This document shows positions 9,391 to 18,422 of a stretch of DNA of 30,368 nt, one piece after another. This stretch comes from Glaciecola sp. UBA983. Lineage in GTDB: Bacteria > Pseudomonadota > Gammaproteobacteria > Enterobacterales > Alteromonadaceae. The notes under the pieces are model-generated. The model made no database searches. It had not been told where the DNA came from and saw only the letters and a program-made list of their open reading frames with translations. The stretch is from positions 1 through 30,368 of the forward strand of contig DBBN01000069.1 in assembly GCA_002292215.1 (NCBI GenBank), read 5' to 3'. The translations under genes and the position numbers were made by a program. Numbering within the stretch: the first letter of the stretch is position 1; every line of letters begins with the position of its first letter.

Positions 9391-10800
9391 TTAGCAGCTG
9401 TAGTACATATCAAATTCTACAGGGTGAACAGACTTGTTCAATAACTCAACTTCTTGCTTTTTAAGCTCGATGTATGCGTCAATCATGTCGTTACTCATAA
9501 CACCACCAGCAGTTAAGAACTCACGGTCAGCATCAAGTGCTTCAAGTGCTTGTTCTAACGATGAAGCAACGGTAGGGATAAGTGCTGCTTCTTCTGCTGG
9601 TAAGTCATAAAGATCTTTATCAGCAGCTTCGCCTGGGTGAATTTTGTTTTTGATCCCGTCTAGGCCAGCCATTAACAATGCAGTAAATGCTAAGTACGGG
9701 TTAGCCGTTGGGTCAGGGAAACGAACTTCGATACGACGTGCACGATCACTCGTTACATGTGGAATACGAATAGAAGCAGAACGGTTACGTGCAGAGTATG
9801 CAAGCATAACTGGTGCTTCGAATCCTGGAACCAAACGCTTGTACGAGTTAGTTGATGCGTTAGTGAATGCATTCAGTGCACGAGCGTGTTTGATCGTACC
9901 ACCGATGTAGTATAATGCTTCTTCAGAAAGACCCGCATACTTGTCACCAGCAAAAATGTTTTTACCATCTTTAGAAATTGATTGGTGGACGTGCATACCA
10001 GAACCATTATCACCAACAATCGGCTTAGGCATGAAGGTTGCAGTTTGACCGTATGCATGGGCAACGTTGTGAACTACATACTTGTAAATTTGGATTTCAT
10101 CAGCTTTAGCTACCATGGTGTTGAACATAGTGGCGATTTCGTTCTGACCAGCAGTCGCAACTTCATGGTGATGTGCTTCAACTGTTAAACCCATTTCTTC
10201 CATAACCAAACACATTGCTGCGCGGATATCGTGAGCTGAATCCACTGGAGGCACTGGGAAGTAACCGCCTTTAACACCAGGACGGTGTCCTGTGTTGCCA
10301 TCTTCGTATTTACTACCTGAGTTCCACTTTGCTTCTTCAGCATTGATCTTGAAGAATGAACCGGCCATATCAGTATGGAAACGCACATCATCAAATAAGA
10401 AGAATTCTGGCTCAGGGCCGACTAATACTTTATCACCGATACCGGTAGATATTAAATACGCTTCAGCGCGCTTAGCAACTGAACGTGGGTCGCGGTCGTA
10501 CCCTTCCATAGTTGAAGGCTCAAGGATATCACAGGTGACATTGATTTGAGTTTCTTCAGCAAACGGGTCAACGACTAAAGTAGATAGGTCAGGCATTAAT
10601 ACCATGTCTGATTCGTTAATTCCTTTCCATCCAGCGATAGAAGAGCCATCAAACATTTTACCGTCTTCAAAAAAATCTTCATTTACTTGGTGAGTTGGTA
10701 TAGAAACGTGTTGCTCTTTACCTTTTGTATCTGTAAAACGAAGATCGATAAACTTTGCTTCGCTTGTTTTAATGAGTTCTAACGCCTTTTCAATTGACAT
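9391..10800 (-). CDS. glnA: Glutamine synthetase, type I (adenylylated class)
   Basis: Makes glutamine from glutamate, ammonia and ATP; the cytosolic dodecamer is the main entry point for ammonia. The 469-residue length equals that of E. coli GlnA, and family blocks such as [30 protein letters not shown] and NRSASIRIP are present. Y398 in KDLYDLP is the adenylylation site, so activity should be controlled by GlnE. GGAGAT stands seven bases ahead of the ATG. Upstream lie a sigma-54 promoter (10882-10897) and two NtrC boxes (10982-11017); a strong terminator follows. Expression should therefore rise under nitrogen limitation. Confidence 0.98.
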   Translation of the reverse strand: MSIEKALELIKTSEAKFIDLRFTDTKGKEQHVSIPTHQVNEDFFEDGKMFDGSSIAGWKGINESDMVLMPDLSTLVVDPFAEETQINVTCDILEPSTMEGYDRDPRSVAKRAEAYLISTGIGDKVLVGPEPEFFLFDDVRFHTDMAGSFFKINAEEAKWNSGSKYEDGNTGHRPGVKGGYFPVPPVDSAHDIRAAMCLVMEEMGLTVEAHHHEVATAGQNEIATMFNTMVAKADEIQIYKYVVHNVAHAYGQTATFMPKPIVGDNGSGMHVHQSISKDGKNIFAGDKYAGLSEEALYYIGGTIKHARALNAFTNASTNSYKRLVPGFEAPVMLAYSARNRSASIRIPHVTSDRARRIEVRFPDPTANPYLAFTALLMAGLDGIKNKIHPGEAADKDLYDLPAEEAALIPTVASSLEQALEALDADREFLTAGGVMSNDMIDAYIELKKQEVELLNKSVHPVEFDMYYSC

Positions 10801-10881
10801 TCTTTATCTCCAATTTAACTATAAAATTCTGTGGTCTGTGACCCGTTGTTAACTTTACGAACTAGGGCTTGCAAAATCATT

Positions 10882-10897
10882 TGCAAATTATATGCCA
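10882..10897 (-). promoter_or_regulatory. Sigma-54 promoter of glnA
   Basis: On the minus strand it reads TGGCATATAATTTGCA: GG at -24 and GC at -12 with exactly ten bases between, against the consensus TGGCAC-N5-TTGCA. The predicted start of transcription is near 10872, about 70 bases before the glnA ATG. Confidence 0.88.
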
Positions 10898-10981
10898 TTG
10901 AATGAAACGCGTGTTAAGCGCAATGAATTCAGGATATAGATTAAGTTAACCATAGAGGTCTCACCATTTTCATGCAGGTGA

Positions 10982-10998
10982 CGCACTACAATGGTGCT
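10982..10998. promoter_or_regulatory. NtrC-binding site 1 of glnA
   Basis: CGCACTACAATGGTGCT matches the NtrC palindrome (TGCACTAAAATGGTGCA in E. coli) at 14 of 17 bases. Its centre is about 118 bases upstream of the predicted sigma-54 start, close to the E. coli spacing. Confidence 0.8.
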
Positions 10999-11000
10999 AT

Positions 11001-11017
11001 TGCGCCAATTTGGTGCG
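11001..11017. promoter_or_regulatory. NtrC-binding site 2 of glnA
   Basis: TGCGCCAATTTGGTGCG is a near-perfect palindrome of the NtrC type, centred about 137 bases upstream of the predicted start. Centre-to-centre distance to site 1 is 19 bp, roughly two helical turns, which would suit cooperative binding. Confidence 0.82.
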
Positions 11018-11229
11018 TGGGTATTTCAGCCAGCATGTTATATTCAACAACGGGTAGTTAATGTAGAACATTTTGGTGTACAACTCCATAGTGAAATATA
11101 ATTATTTTACGAGTAATGATATGGGGTGTTGATTAAATCAGTATGAAGATCCTATTTTATTTGTTCTTGATCAAGGTAAAAACAAATAGACGATCTATAC
11201 TCAAGAAGTCAGCAAAAGGAGGATAGATG

Positions 11230-12138
11230 ATGTCACAACTCATACAAACGATTTTAGTTACTGTCAACACAGAACACAGCACTCATGTTGCGCTTGATAA
11301 AGCTGAGCAGCTCGCAAAACAAACTCATGCTGTTTTGCATTTGTTAACATCTACTTATGATTCGATTACTCAGTATTCTGATTTTTTATCGGAACCTCAA
11401 TACTTACAGATACAGCAACACATGTTGTCAAATAAAGAAGCATTGTTAGATGAGATTGCGGATGAAATTGAAAATAATGGTGTAAAATGTATCAATCACG
11501 TCCGTTTCACCCCTAATATTGCTGATGCGTTGGATGATTTGACTGCAGCATTAGATATTGATTTGGTCATGAAGCGAAAAAGTGAAGATTTAGATCAAAT
11601 TAATCCTTTTTACACGCCGACGGATCGTCAATGTATCCGGCATTCACACAAACCGTTATGGCTAGTAAACGACGATGAATTAACGTATCAATCCATTGTT
11701 GTCGCGATTGATCCTATCAGCGGGGATAAAGCTCATCAGATATTAAATGAAAAAATTGTCTTATACAGTCGTTGGTTAGCGGATAAATATGATGCGAATG
11801 TCATATATATCAATGTCTATGAAGCCCCTATTCAGACTGTAGGGTTTGAAATGGCGGCAATTGCGTATGATGATTTGTTGGATAATGTTGCCCGACATCA
11901 TGAAGAGGCAATGCACGAATTTGCTCAGGCTCATGATATTGATCCTAAAAATTGCATTATAGACATGGGTGATCCTGCACAGATAATTGCACATAATTGT
12001 GACACTCATAAAGCGGATTTATTAATTATTGGGACGGTTGGACGATCTGGGATCTCTGGGTTTTTTATTGGCAATACCGCTGAAGATGTATTAGGAAAAG
12101 TACACTGTGAAGTGCTGTGCATTCCGGCTCAAGAGTAG
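11230..12138 (+). CDS. uspE: Universal stress protein E (tandem Usp domains)
   Basis: Two Usp domains in a row (about residues 1-147 and 150-302) give the UspE architecture; E. coli UspE has 316 residues. Shared features include DLVMKRKSEDL and FTPTD-like FYTPTDRQ in the first half, and the nucleotide-binding pattern GTVGRSGISGFFIGNTAE at 268-285 in the second. UspE proteins act in stress survival, motility and adhesion, by mechanisms that are not clear. Two ATG codons stand side by side. AGGAGG (11217-11222) is four bases from the first and seven from the second, so I chose 11230. A hairpin terminator follows. Confidence 0.92.
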   Translation: MSQLIQTILVTVNTEHSTHVALDKAEQLAKQTHAVLHLLTSTYDSITQYSDFLSEPQYLQIQQHMLSNKEALLDEIADEIENNGVKCINHVRFTPNIADALDDLTAALDIDLVMKRKSEDLDQINPFYTPTDRQCIRHSHKPLWLVNDDELTYQSIVVAIDPISGDKAHQILNEKIVLYSRWLADKYDANVIYINVYEAPIQTVGFEMAAIAYDDLLDNVARHHEEAMHEFAQAHDIDPKNCIIDMGDPAQIIAHNCDTHKADLLIIGTVGRSGISGFFIGNTAEDVLGKVHCEVLCIPAQE

Positions 12139-12163
12139 TGGTAATAAGCACTGAGATGTAAAT

Positions 12164-12208
12164 GCACTGTTATTCTAGATGAGTGAAGATTTAACAGTGC
12201 TAGTTTTC
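12164..12208 (+). terminator. Hairpin terminator of uspE
   Basis: Perfect 9-bp stem GCACTGTTA/TAACAGTGC with a 19-base loop, followed by a short, weak T tract (TAGTTTTC), 25 bases after the uspE stop. Confidence 0.6.
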
Positions 12209-12292
12209 TCTATTTATTTAGTGTAAATATTCGCTTATTTAGCAATATGTCTGTAGAATACGCGCCCATGATGCTGTGGGTGTTGAATATTG

Positions 12293-12321
12293 TTTACGCT
12301 TGCAGTCTAGTTTTATATATA
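12293..12321 (+). promoter_or_regulatory. Possible sigma-70 promoter of typA
   Basis: TTTACG and TATATA are separated by 17 bases, giving a start near 12328, just before the ATG at 12337. That leader would be very short, and the ribosome site there (AGAGAGTA) is moderate, so the assignment is tentative. Confidence 0.35.
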
Positions 12322-12336
12322 TAGAGAGTACATTAC

Positions 12337-14175
12337 ATGTCTGCTACCCAGACCTCAATTGATAAGTTACGTAACATTGCGATTATCGCGCACGTCGACC
12401 ATGGTAAAACTACCCTAGTTGATAAACTATTACAACAATCTGGTACGTTAGAGTCACGCGGTGCGGCAGAAGAGCGTGTAATGGATTCTAATGACATTGA
12501 AAAAGAACGTGGTATCACGATCCTAGCGAAAAATACTGCAATCAACTGGAATGATTACCGTATCAACATCGTAGATACTCCTGGACACGCCGATTTCGGT
12601 GGTGAAGTAGAACGTGTAATGTCGATGGCTGATTCAGTATTGTTATTGGTTGATGCGCAAGAAGGGCCAATGCCACAAACGCGTTTTGTAACACAAAAAG
12701 CCTTTGCTCAAGGTCTTAAACCAATTGTTGTTATCAACAAAATTGACAAGCCAGGTGCTCGTCCTGATTGGGTTATCGATCAAGTGTTTGATTTGTTTGA
12801 TAACTTAGGCGCGACTGATGACCAATTAGATTTTGATGTGGTCTATGCTTCTGCTATCAACGGTTGGGCAACCAACGATGTTGACGTTCCAAGCGAAGAC
12901 ATGACTCCTTTATTTGAAACTATTGTGAGTAAAGTTGCTCCACCAGATGCAGACCAAGCTGGTGCTTTCCAAATGCAAATTTCACAGCTTGATTATAACT
13001 CATACGTGGGTGTTATCGGTGTAGGCCGTATTACTCGTGGTTCAGTTAAAATGAATCAACAAGTGACTGTTGTTAACGCAGCTGGCCAAAAGCGTAATGG
13101 TAAAGTGGGTAAAGTATTAGGTTACTTAGGTCTTGATCGTCACGATGTTGATTCTGCTTCTGCAGGCGATATTATCGCTATCACGGGTCTTGGCGAATTA
13201 AAAATCTCTGATACGATTTGTGATGTTAACCAAGTCGAAGCGCTTAAGCCTTTATCGGTTGATGAGCCTACTGTTACCATGACTTTCCAAGTAAATACGT
13301 CACCTTTTGCTGGTAAAGAAGGTAAGTTTGTTACGTCACGTAACATCCTTGAGCGTTTACAAAATGAATTAGTACACAACGTTGCTTTACGTGTAGAAGA
13401 AATGGCAGATCCGGATAAATTCCGCGTATCAGGTCGTGGCGAACTACATTTAGGTATCTTGATTGAAAACATGCGTCGTGAAGGTTACGAGCTAGCTGTT
13501 TCACGTCCGGAAGTTATTTTAAAAGAAGTTGATGGCGTACTAATGGAACCGTTTGAAACAATGACGGTTGACGTTGAAGAACAACATCAAGGTTCTATCA
13601 TCGAACAACTTGGTTTGCGTAAAGCAGAAATGACCAACATGTCTCCAGATGGTAAAGGCCGAACTCGCGTCGATTTCGTTGTACCAAGTCGTGGTCTAAT
13701 TGGTTTCCAAACTGACTTTATGACATTAACTTCAGGTTCTGGTTTGTTATATCACACGTTTGATCATTACGGCCCACATAAAGGCGGTAATATCGGTACA
13801 CGTAAAAATGGTGTATTGATTGCTAACGCAACGGGTAAAGCCCTAACTAACGCTATCTTTAACTTACAAGAGCGTGGCCGCATGTTTATCGGTCATGGTG
13901 TTGAAGTATATGAAGGAATGGTTTTAGGTATTCATAGCCGTGAAAACGACTTAACCGTTAACGCCCTTAAAGGTAAGCAATTAACTAACGTTCGTGCATC
14001 TGGTACAGATGAAGCACAAACACTAGTACCGCCAATTATATATACACTTGAGCAAGCACTAGAATTCATCGGTGACGATGAGTTAGTTGAAGTTACACCA
14101 GTAAGCATCCGTATTCGTAAGAAGTTATTGACTGAAAACGAACGTAAACGTGCTGGTCGTCCTGCGAAAAACTAA
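12337..14175 (+). CDS. typA: Ribosome-associated GTPase TypA/BipA
   Basis: A translational GTPase of the EF-G type that binds the 70S ribosome and helps 50S assembly, especially in the cold or under stress. The G motifs are AHVDHGKTT (18-26), ERGIT (57-61), DTPGH (80-84) and NKID (134-137). EF-G-like domains II, III and V follow, then the BipA-specific C-terminal domain with [11 protein letters not shown] and the region around GTRKNGVL. The 612-residue length is normal (607 in E. coli). It is a single-gene unit with its own terminator. Confidence 0.98.
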   Translation: MSATQTSIDKLRNIAIIAHVDHGKTTLVDKLLQQSGTLESRGAAEERVMDSNDIEKERGITILAKNTAINWNDYRINIVDTPGHADFGGEVERVMSMADSVLLLVDAQEGPMPQTRFVTQKAFAQGLKPIVVINKIDKPGARPDWVIDQVFDLFDNLGATDDQLDFDVVYASAINGWATNDVDVPSEDMTPLFETIVSKVAPPDADQAGAFQMQISQLDYNSYVGVIGVGRITRGSVKMNQQVTVVNAAGQKRNGKVGKVLGYLGLDRHDVDSASAGDIIAITGLGELKISDTICDVNQVEALKPLSVDEPTVTMTFQVNTSPFAGKEGKFVTSRNILERLQNELVHNVALRVEEMADPDKFRVSGRGELHLGILIENMRREGYELAVSRPEVILKEVDGVLMEPFETMTVDVEEQHQGSIIEQLGLRKAEMTNMSPDGKGRTRVDFVVPSRGLIGFQTDFMTLTSGSGLLYHTFDHYGPHKGGNIGTRKNGVLIANATGKALTNAIFNLQERGRMFIGHGVEVYEGMVLGIHSRENDLTVNALKGKQLTNVRASGTDEAQTLVPPIIYTLEQALEFIGDDELVEVTPVSIRIRKKLLTENERKRAGRPAKN

Positions 14176-14205
14176 ATCGGATTAGATTTAGATAAGTTTA
14201 TAAAG

Positions 14206-14229
14206 AGGTCGCATTAGCGACCTTTTTTT
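14206..14229 (+). terminator. Rho-independent terminator of typA
   Basis: Stem AGGTCGC/GCGACCT with an ATTA loop and seven T, 30 bases after the typA stop. The T run overlaps the last codon of the small convergent gene at 14228. Confidence 0.9.
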
Positions 14230-14392
14230 ATGCGGATTTTTTCTTTTTCAACAGTCCAAGCCAAAAGCCCAACTCTAGTATCACGCCCAGTGCAATAAAT
14301 GCCACTGCGCCTTTGACCGTGCCGATGAAATAACAGACACAAGCAAGTAAAATCAAACTGATGAGCATGAGTGTTTTGGTCATCTTAGTCAT
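14228..14392 (-). CDS. Small two-helix membrane protein (54 residues)
   Basis: A short reading frame on the minus strand, ATG at 14390-14392 and TAA at 14228-14230. It encodes a short basic start (MTKMTKT), a hydrophobic helix (about residues 8-24), a turn with GTVKG, a second helix (about 28-48) and the basic tail KKKKSA. It follows the gene at 14400 by seven bases, and AGAGGA overlapping that gene's stop can serve as its ribosome site. I do not recognise the family. The hydrophobic profile, basic ends and tight spacing support a real gene; a location in the inner membrane is inferred. Confidence 0.6.
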   Translation of the reverse strand: MTKMTKTLMLISLILLACVCYFIGTVKGAVAFIALGVILELGFWLGLLKKKKSA

Positions 14393-14399
14393 TGTATTC

Positions 14400-14699
14400 T
14401 TATTCCTCTAATGCAAAGGTATCCCAATCTTTATAAGTAGCAGCGCGCTCAATACCTTGACCTGGCTCTAAGACGACAGCATCACTTAAACTGATATCAC
14501 GTTGCAGTAATTCACCCACAGCAAGCAAATGTAAATCAGAGGTTTCATCGGCAGCATCATCACCGCAAGTAAATTGCCAATCCCCTTCAAGATCACGCGT
14601 GACTTGCAGTACTTTTGCATTGTCGTTTAACACATGTTCACAAACGAACACCCCAAAATCTTCACGGAACTTTGGTTTTTTTACACCACGATTAGCCAT
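14400..14699 (-). CDS. Conserved hypothetical protein, possibly DUF2185-like
   Basis: A small acidic soluble protein of 99 residues with no signal or membrane segment. The layout (FGVFVCEHVLND near residues 15-26, DWQFTCGDDAAD near 41-52, then LEPGQGIER and a final W) resembles the DUF2185 family in outline; this comes from memory and is uncertain. I prefer the ATG at 14699, with AAGAG eight bases ahead, over the GTG at 14729. The 54-residue membrane protein follows seven bases later. The gene faces malY across about 100 bases. Function unknown. Confidence 0.75.
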   Translation of the reverse strand: MANRGVKKPKFREDFGVFVCEHVLNDNAKVLQVTRDLEGDWQFTCGDDAADETSDLHLLAVGELLQRDISLSDAVVLEPGQGIERAATYKDWDTFALEE

Positions 14700-14797
14700 G
14701 GATAGGTCTCTTAGCAAATAAAATTTCACCTTATTGTAATGTATATGCTTTGTTTACGATATACTTTAGCGATATTAATAATAGGAAGCTTACATTG

Positions 14798-15934
14798 ATG
14801 TTTAATTTTGACGAACGCGTTGACCGCTCGGGTACTTTTTCTTGTAAATGGGAAAAATACAAAGGCAAAGATATTTTGCCAATGTGGATCGCCGATACCG
14901 AATTTAAAGTCGCTCCAGCGATCCAGCAAGCGTGTCATACCCAGATTGAACATGGTGTGCTTGGCTATCATTTACCGGCACAATACACGCCAGCTAATGA
15001 TGCTGTGGTGCGCTGGTGTAAGAGCCAATATAACTGGGATATTCAGCCTTCTTGGATTGTATGGACTCCCGGTGTTTGTCCTGGATTTAATGTCGCAATC
15101 CGTGCGTTTTGTCAAGCGGGTGATATAGTCTTAATTCAAACCCCTAATTATCCGCCTATTTTGGCAGCTCCTGAGTTTAATGACTGTACGCCAGTTCATA
15201 TTGCTACAGTAGAGGAAAATGACGGTTGGATGCTTGATTTTGCAGAACTTGAGGCGCAAGCCAAAGATCCTAAAGCGAAGCTCTTTATCATGTGTAATCC
15301 GATGAATCCGGTTGGCAGTGTATTATCGCAAGCGCAGTTAGATCGCGTAGCACAGATATGTGCTGATAATGATGTGATATTATGTTCGGATGAAATTCAT
15401 TGTGATTTGATTCTAGATGAACTGACCCATTTACCAGCAGGTAATCATGCACAATTACAGCATCGTTCTATTACCTTAATGGCTGCAAATAAAACCTTTA
15501 ATATTGCAGGTTTAGGCACGTCATTTGCGATCATTCCTGATACCACACTACGGAATACGTTTAATGCTGCTGCGCGTGGCATTGTGCCTTGGGTCAATAT
15601 TTTGGGGTTAGTTGCGACACAATCTGCATTTACTGAATGTGATGATTGGCATGCTGCCCAGCGCAATTACTTAATTGGCAATCGTGATTATTTGGCTAAA
15701 GCGATTAATGCAATTGAGGGTCTAAAAGCACTTCCTGCACCGGCTACCTTTTTGTTGTGGGTTGATGCATCCAAATTAGATTTGGGGACGGCTAAAAATG
15801 TGCAAGACTGGTGTGAATCTCGTGGAGTAGGCCCATCACCGGGTGTGGATTTTGGTAATGAGCATTTTTTCCGTTTAAACTTCGGGGTATCTAGAGATAT
15901 GCTTGAAGAGGTTGTCGCTCGATTATCAGCCTAA
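14798..15934 (+). CDS. MalY/PatB-type PLP-dependent C-S lyase
   Basis: A fold-type I aminotransferase-like enzyme of the MalY/PatB group, which cleaves C-S bonds in cystathionine and similar thioethers to give pyruvate, ammonia and a thiol. The 378-residue protein begins MFNFDERVDRSGTFSCKW and continues with LPMWIADTEF, both typical of the group. SDEIH near residues 197-201 holds the Asp that pairs with the pyridine nitrogen, and NKTFNIAGL holds the PLP lysine, K232. The ATG at 14798 has AGGAAG about ten bases ahead and aligns with the usual N terminus, so longer starts are not needed. The substrate cannot be fixed from sequence; a role in methionine or sulfur metabolism is likely. Confidence 0.9.
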   Translation: MFNFDERVDRSGTFSCKWEKYKGKDILPMWIADTEFKVAPAIQQACHTQIEHGVLGYHLPAQYTPANDAVVRWCKSQYNWDIQPSWIVWTPGVCPGFNVAIRAFCQAGDIVLIQTPNYPPILAAPEFNDCTPVHIATVEENDGWMLDFAELEAQAKDPKAKLFIMCNPMNPVGSVLSQAQLDRVAQICADNDVILCSDEIHCDLILDELTHLPAGNHAQLQHRSITLMAANKTFNIAGLGTSFAIIPDTTLRNTFNAAARGIVPWVNILGLVATQSAFTECDDWHAAQRNYLIGNRDYLAKAINAIEGLKALPAPATFLLWVDASKLDLGTAKNVQDWCESRGVGPSPGVDFGNEHFFRLNFGVSRDMLEEVVARLSA

Positions 15935-15967
15935 CTGAGCAAGGGCTAATGCTTAACGTTAGATTAA

Positions 15968-15994
15968 TGGATGTTGTTGACGCTACAGCATCCA
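15968..15994. terminator. Possible two-way terminator between malY and the Nramp-like gene
   Basis: Stem TGGATGTTGT/ACAGCATCCA (one G-U pair) with a seven-base loop, at the meeting point of two convergent genes. It includes the last codons of the Nramp-like gene. T tracts on both sides are poor, so the call is tentative. Confidence 0.4.
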
Positions 15995-17194
15995 TAATTT
16001 ATATGTACCTAGCCCAACTACTAAAGCCACAATACACCAACCTAAAATATTACTGATAATGCTATTGGTATGCTGGCGCATGATGCGTTTGTTATTCACC
16101 ACAATCAACAAAAACACCGCAATTACTGGCAACAATAACGCATTAGTTGCTTGAGCGAAAATAATCGCAGCAATAGGTTTAATCCCGCTAAATGCGACTA
16201 AGACTCCAGATAATAAAATTAATCCAGCGACGATTTTAAAACTCATTTCTTTAGGTGATGTGGATAATCTCAATGCGCCGCATACTGCGTATGCGCCTGC
16301 TAGTGGGGCGGTAATTGCACTGGTTAAGCCTGCAGAAAATAACCCGATAGCAAAAAACAGTGTTGCAAAATCACCGAGTAATGGCGTTAATTGTAGGGCT
16401 AAATTATCGGCATTGGCTGCTAAGCCTTGGGCAAAAAAGGTACTGGCTGCAGTACCCAAAATCGCAATCGTAATTAATCCTCCGAATGAAAAACTGACTA
16501 CGTTTTTAATCCGGTTTTCTCGGATCTGCGGGAGTAGATGATGTTGTGAACCGCTTTTAGCCAACAAACTTGATTGCATAAAAATATTGTAGGGAACTAT
16601 GGTTGTGCCAATGAGAGCGATGATCATTGTGATATTCGAGGCATCAATGTTGACCTGTGTCATACCTAAAAATAACGCATCCCAATCAGGTCCACTACTG
16701 ACAAATGCGGTAATAAATACTACGCTCATCACCATTACTAGAGTAATCAATAAGCGCTCAACCAAGCGAATGCTGCCCGAAGCCAACACTATTGCGGCAA
16801 TAATGGAAATAATACCGAGCCAGTTGGTTAGGGGATATGTTGTGACCGAGGCCAATCCTAACGCTGCCCCAGTTATGTTGCCAGCTTCATACGCCGCATT
16901 GCCAATGCCGATAGCACTGACGACTAAGAGCACCATGAAGAGTTTTAACAGGGGTTGAGAAATTGTTTTATGTAGAGCTTCTGCTAAGCCCATTTGGCTT
17001 ACGATCCCTAGGCGACTTGCCATATCTTGAATGACAATGGTTGCAAAGACCGAAAAGAGCAGAGCCCACATCAGGCCATAGCCAAATTGTGCGCCAGCTA
17101 AGGTTGCAGTTGTGACAGTACCAGGGCCAATAAAGGCTGCGGTCACCAAGAGTCCCGAATAATTAGAATGTACATTTGAGTAGGAGCGAGACAT
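15983..17194 (-). CDS. Nramp-like metal carrier with non-canonical metal site
   Basis: A polytopic membrane protein of 403 residues with about 11 hydrophobic segments and the Nramp fold pattern. In classical Nramp (MntH) helix 1 carries DPGN and helix 6 carries the Met of MPH; these bind manganese or iron. Here helix 1 reads GPGT (residues 23-26) and helix 6 reads VPYN (200-203), so Asp, Asn and Met are all replaced. This belongs to an Nramp-related subfamily found in several bacteria and usually labelled divalent metal transporter; its substrate is not established as far as I know. I chose the ATG at 17194; a TTG at 17215 is in frame. Neither has a ribosome site. Confidence 0.85.
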   Translation of the reverse strand: MSRSYSNVHSNYSGLLVTAAFIGPGTVTTATLAGAQFGYGLMWALLFSVFATIVIQDMASRLGIVSQMGLAEALHKTISQPLLKLFMVLLVVSAIGIGNAAYEAGNITGAALGLASVTTYPLTNWLGIISIIAAIVLASGSIRLVERLLITLVMVMSVVFITAFVSSGPDWDALFLGMTQVNIDASNITMIIALIGTTIVPYNIFMQSSLLAKSGSQHHLLPQIRENRIKNVVSFSFGGLITIAILGTAASTFFAQGLAANADNLALQLTPLLGDFATLFFAIGLFSAGLTSAITAPLAGAYAVCGALRLSTSPKEMSFKIVAGLILLSGVLVAFSGIKPIAAIIFAQATNALLLPVIAVFLLIVVNNKRIMRQHTNSIISNILGWCIVALVVGLGTYKLWML

Positions 17195-17339
17195 GTTGTA
17201 GTTATTATATGTCAAATATAGGTTTACTATGCCACATAAATGGCGCTAAAGACAACTCTCGCTTAGATTAGGTATTCAAGCACCTTTCTTATATACTTCA
17301 TAGAAGGATTAAAGAGGAAGTATTAATAAGGAATGATTC

Positions 17340-17966
17340 ATGTCAGCTCACCGATTACCCCAAGCGCTGAATGATTTATATCAGTTGTCGTTATGGCAAA
17401 AAACGTTATATAGCGCTCCCAAAGTTCATGGTATTTTGTTTGGTGTTAGTTGTGTGCCAGAGATCCCAATGCCGGAAACATGGCTCGGTTATGTCTTTAA
17501 TCAACACTCACAGATACCCAGTGAGGCTGCGTTGGAACAGTTAACTAAAGTTCTAATGGATGGCTTGTCACAAGTGTTAGCTGCGATTCATCAATCAGAT
17601 TATACATTTTGTGAAGCATGGAGCTGGGATGATTCTGAATATGCTATGTTTGCAGACTTTTTACAAGGCGTGTTACTCGTCCATCAGGCACAAGAAAAAC
17701 AGTGGCAAAAAGCGTGGGACACGATGCCTGAAACGGCACAAGTCGCGCACAGTAAGACATTGCAACAGTGCTTGTCGATGATGACTACGTTTGCAGATGT
17801 ACCTTTGGCGATAAGCAAAAAATCTCCAGCACAGCAACCAGCATTTATCTCGGCATTACCGCAATTATTTTTATCGTTATCGAATACGATTGAACGGTAT
17901 GTAGGACTTAGTGGTCAAGTAGCGAGTTATCTACCTAATCAATTTGAGCAGTTTACGCAACGGTAA
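17340..17966 (+). CDS. UPF0149 (YgfB/YecA) family protein
   Basis: A 208-residue soluble, mainly helical protein. The segment VHGILFGVSCVPEIPMPETW (residues 29-48) matches the HGFLTGLLC-type signature of UPF0149, and the rest fits the family's helical bundle. The C-terminal SEC-C zinc motif of YecA is missing, so it is closer to the YgfB type, whose role is poorly known (YgfB is tied to beta-lactamase control in Pseudomonas). AAGGAA stands eight bases ahead of the ATG. The gene ends 11 bases from the convergent hemJ, without a visible terminator. Confidence 0.78.
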   Translation: MSAHRLPQALNDLYQLSLWQKTLYSAPKVHGILFGVSCVPEIPMPETWLGYVFNQHSQIPSEAALEQLTKVLMDGLSQVLAAIHQSDYTFCEAWSWDDSEYAMFADFLQGVLLVHQAQEKQWQKAWDTMPETAQVAHSKTLQQCLSMMTTFADVPLAISKKSPAQQPAFISALPQLFLSLSNTIERYVGLSGQVASYLPNQFEQFTQR

Positions 17967-17977
17967 ATCCAATTAGA

Positions 17978-18406
17978 TTAAAACGGTTTAACGATGGCCA
18001 AGATAACAATCGCAAGTAACACTAATACCGGCGCTTCGTTCAATATACGATAAAACTTAGATGAACGTATATTACGGCCATTTGCTAAATCGCGCATGAT
18101 TTTATAAAGATAACCATAGTAAGCATATAACCCGACTAATAATGCTAACTTCACATGCAGCCAGGTTGAGGCTCTAAACCAATCCATGCCATATATCCCA
18201 ATCAACCACACACCAAAAATTAATGTTAATAATGCAAAGGGGGCGACAAAGAACCATAAACGACGTTGCATAACGTTAAATACTTTACGTAGATTTGGAT
18301 CTTCATTTTCAGCAAAATAGACAAACAATCGCGGTAAATAAAATATCCCCGCCATCCATGCCACCATAAAAAAGATATGTAATGCTTTGACCCACAATAA
18401 CGTCAT
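17978..18406 (-). CDS. hemJ: Protoporphyrinogen IX oxidase HemJ
   Basis: A 142-residue inner-membrane protein with four hydrophobic helices (UPF0093/HemJ). It oxidises protoporphyrinogen IX to protoporphyrin IX, the next-to-last step of haem synthesis. The N-terminal signature LHIFFMVAWMAGIFYLPRLF contains the invariant H10, and H84 and K86 lie in the second conserved block (TWLHVKLAL); these are thought to bind haem and support activity. The length fits the family. It follows the ClC gene by 16 bases, so both are probably on one transcript. Confidence 0.93.
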   Translation of the reverse strand: MTLLWVKALHIFFMVAWMAGIFYLPRLFVYFAENEDPNLRKVFNVMQRRLWFFVAPFALLTLIFGVWLIGIYGMDWFRASTWLHVKLALLVGLYAYYGYLYKIMRDLANGRNIRSSKFYRILNEAPVLVLLAIVILAIVKPF

Positions 18407-18422
18407 GTTAGTTTTACTCTTA

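Larger units (their letters stand above)
10801..11229. other. Intergenic control region between glnA and uspE
   Basis: This stretch of about 430 bases holds no convincing gene. Its left part carries the sigma-54 promoter and NtrC boxes of glnA. The right part, AT-rich, ends in the strong ribosome site AGGAGG of uspE; TATACT near 11196 may be the uspE -10, but I see no good -35. A 10-bp inverted repeat (10841-10850 and 11046-11055) brackets the NtrC region and may be chance. Confidence 0.6.

Noticed and set aside
10841..11055. 10-bp inverted repeat ACCCGTTGTT/AACAACGGGT bracketing the NtrC boxes
   Set aside because: The arms are about 195 bases apart and do not extend beyond ten bases; chance is a reasonable explanation.
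11126..11139. FNR-like sequence TTGATTAAATCA upstream of uspE
   Set aside because: The half-sites are separated by three bases instead of the four needed, and the second half is incomplete.
11168..11177. Palindrome CTTGATCAAG upstream of uspE as an operator
   Set aside because: It is short and does not fit a known regulator pattern; such palindromes are expected by chance in AT-rich DNA.
17204..17215. TTGACA and TATAAT side by side on the minus strand as a sigma-70 promoter
   Set aside because: The hexamers touch each other; there is no 16-18 base spacer, so they cannot act together.
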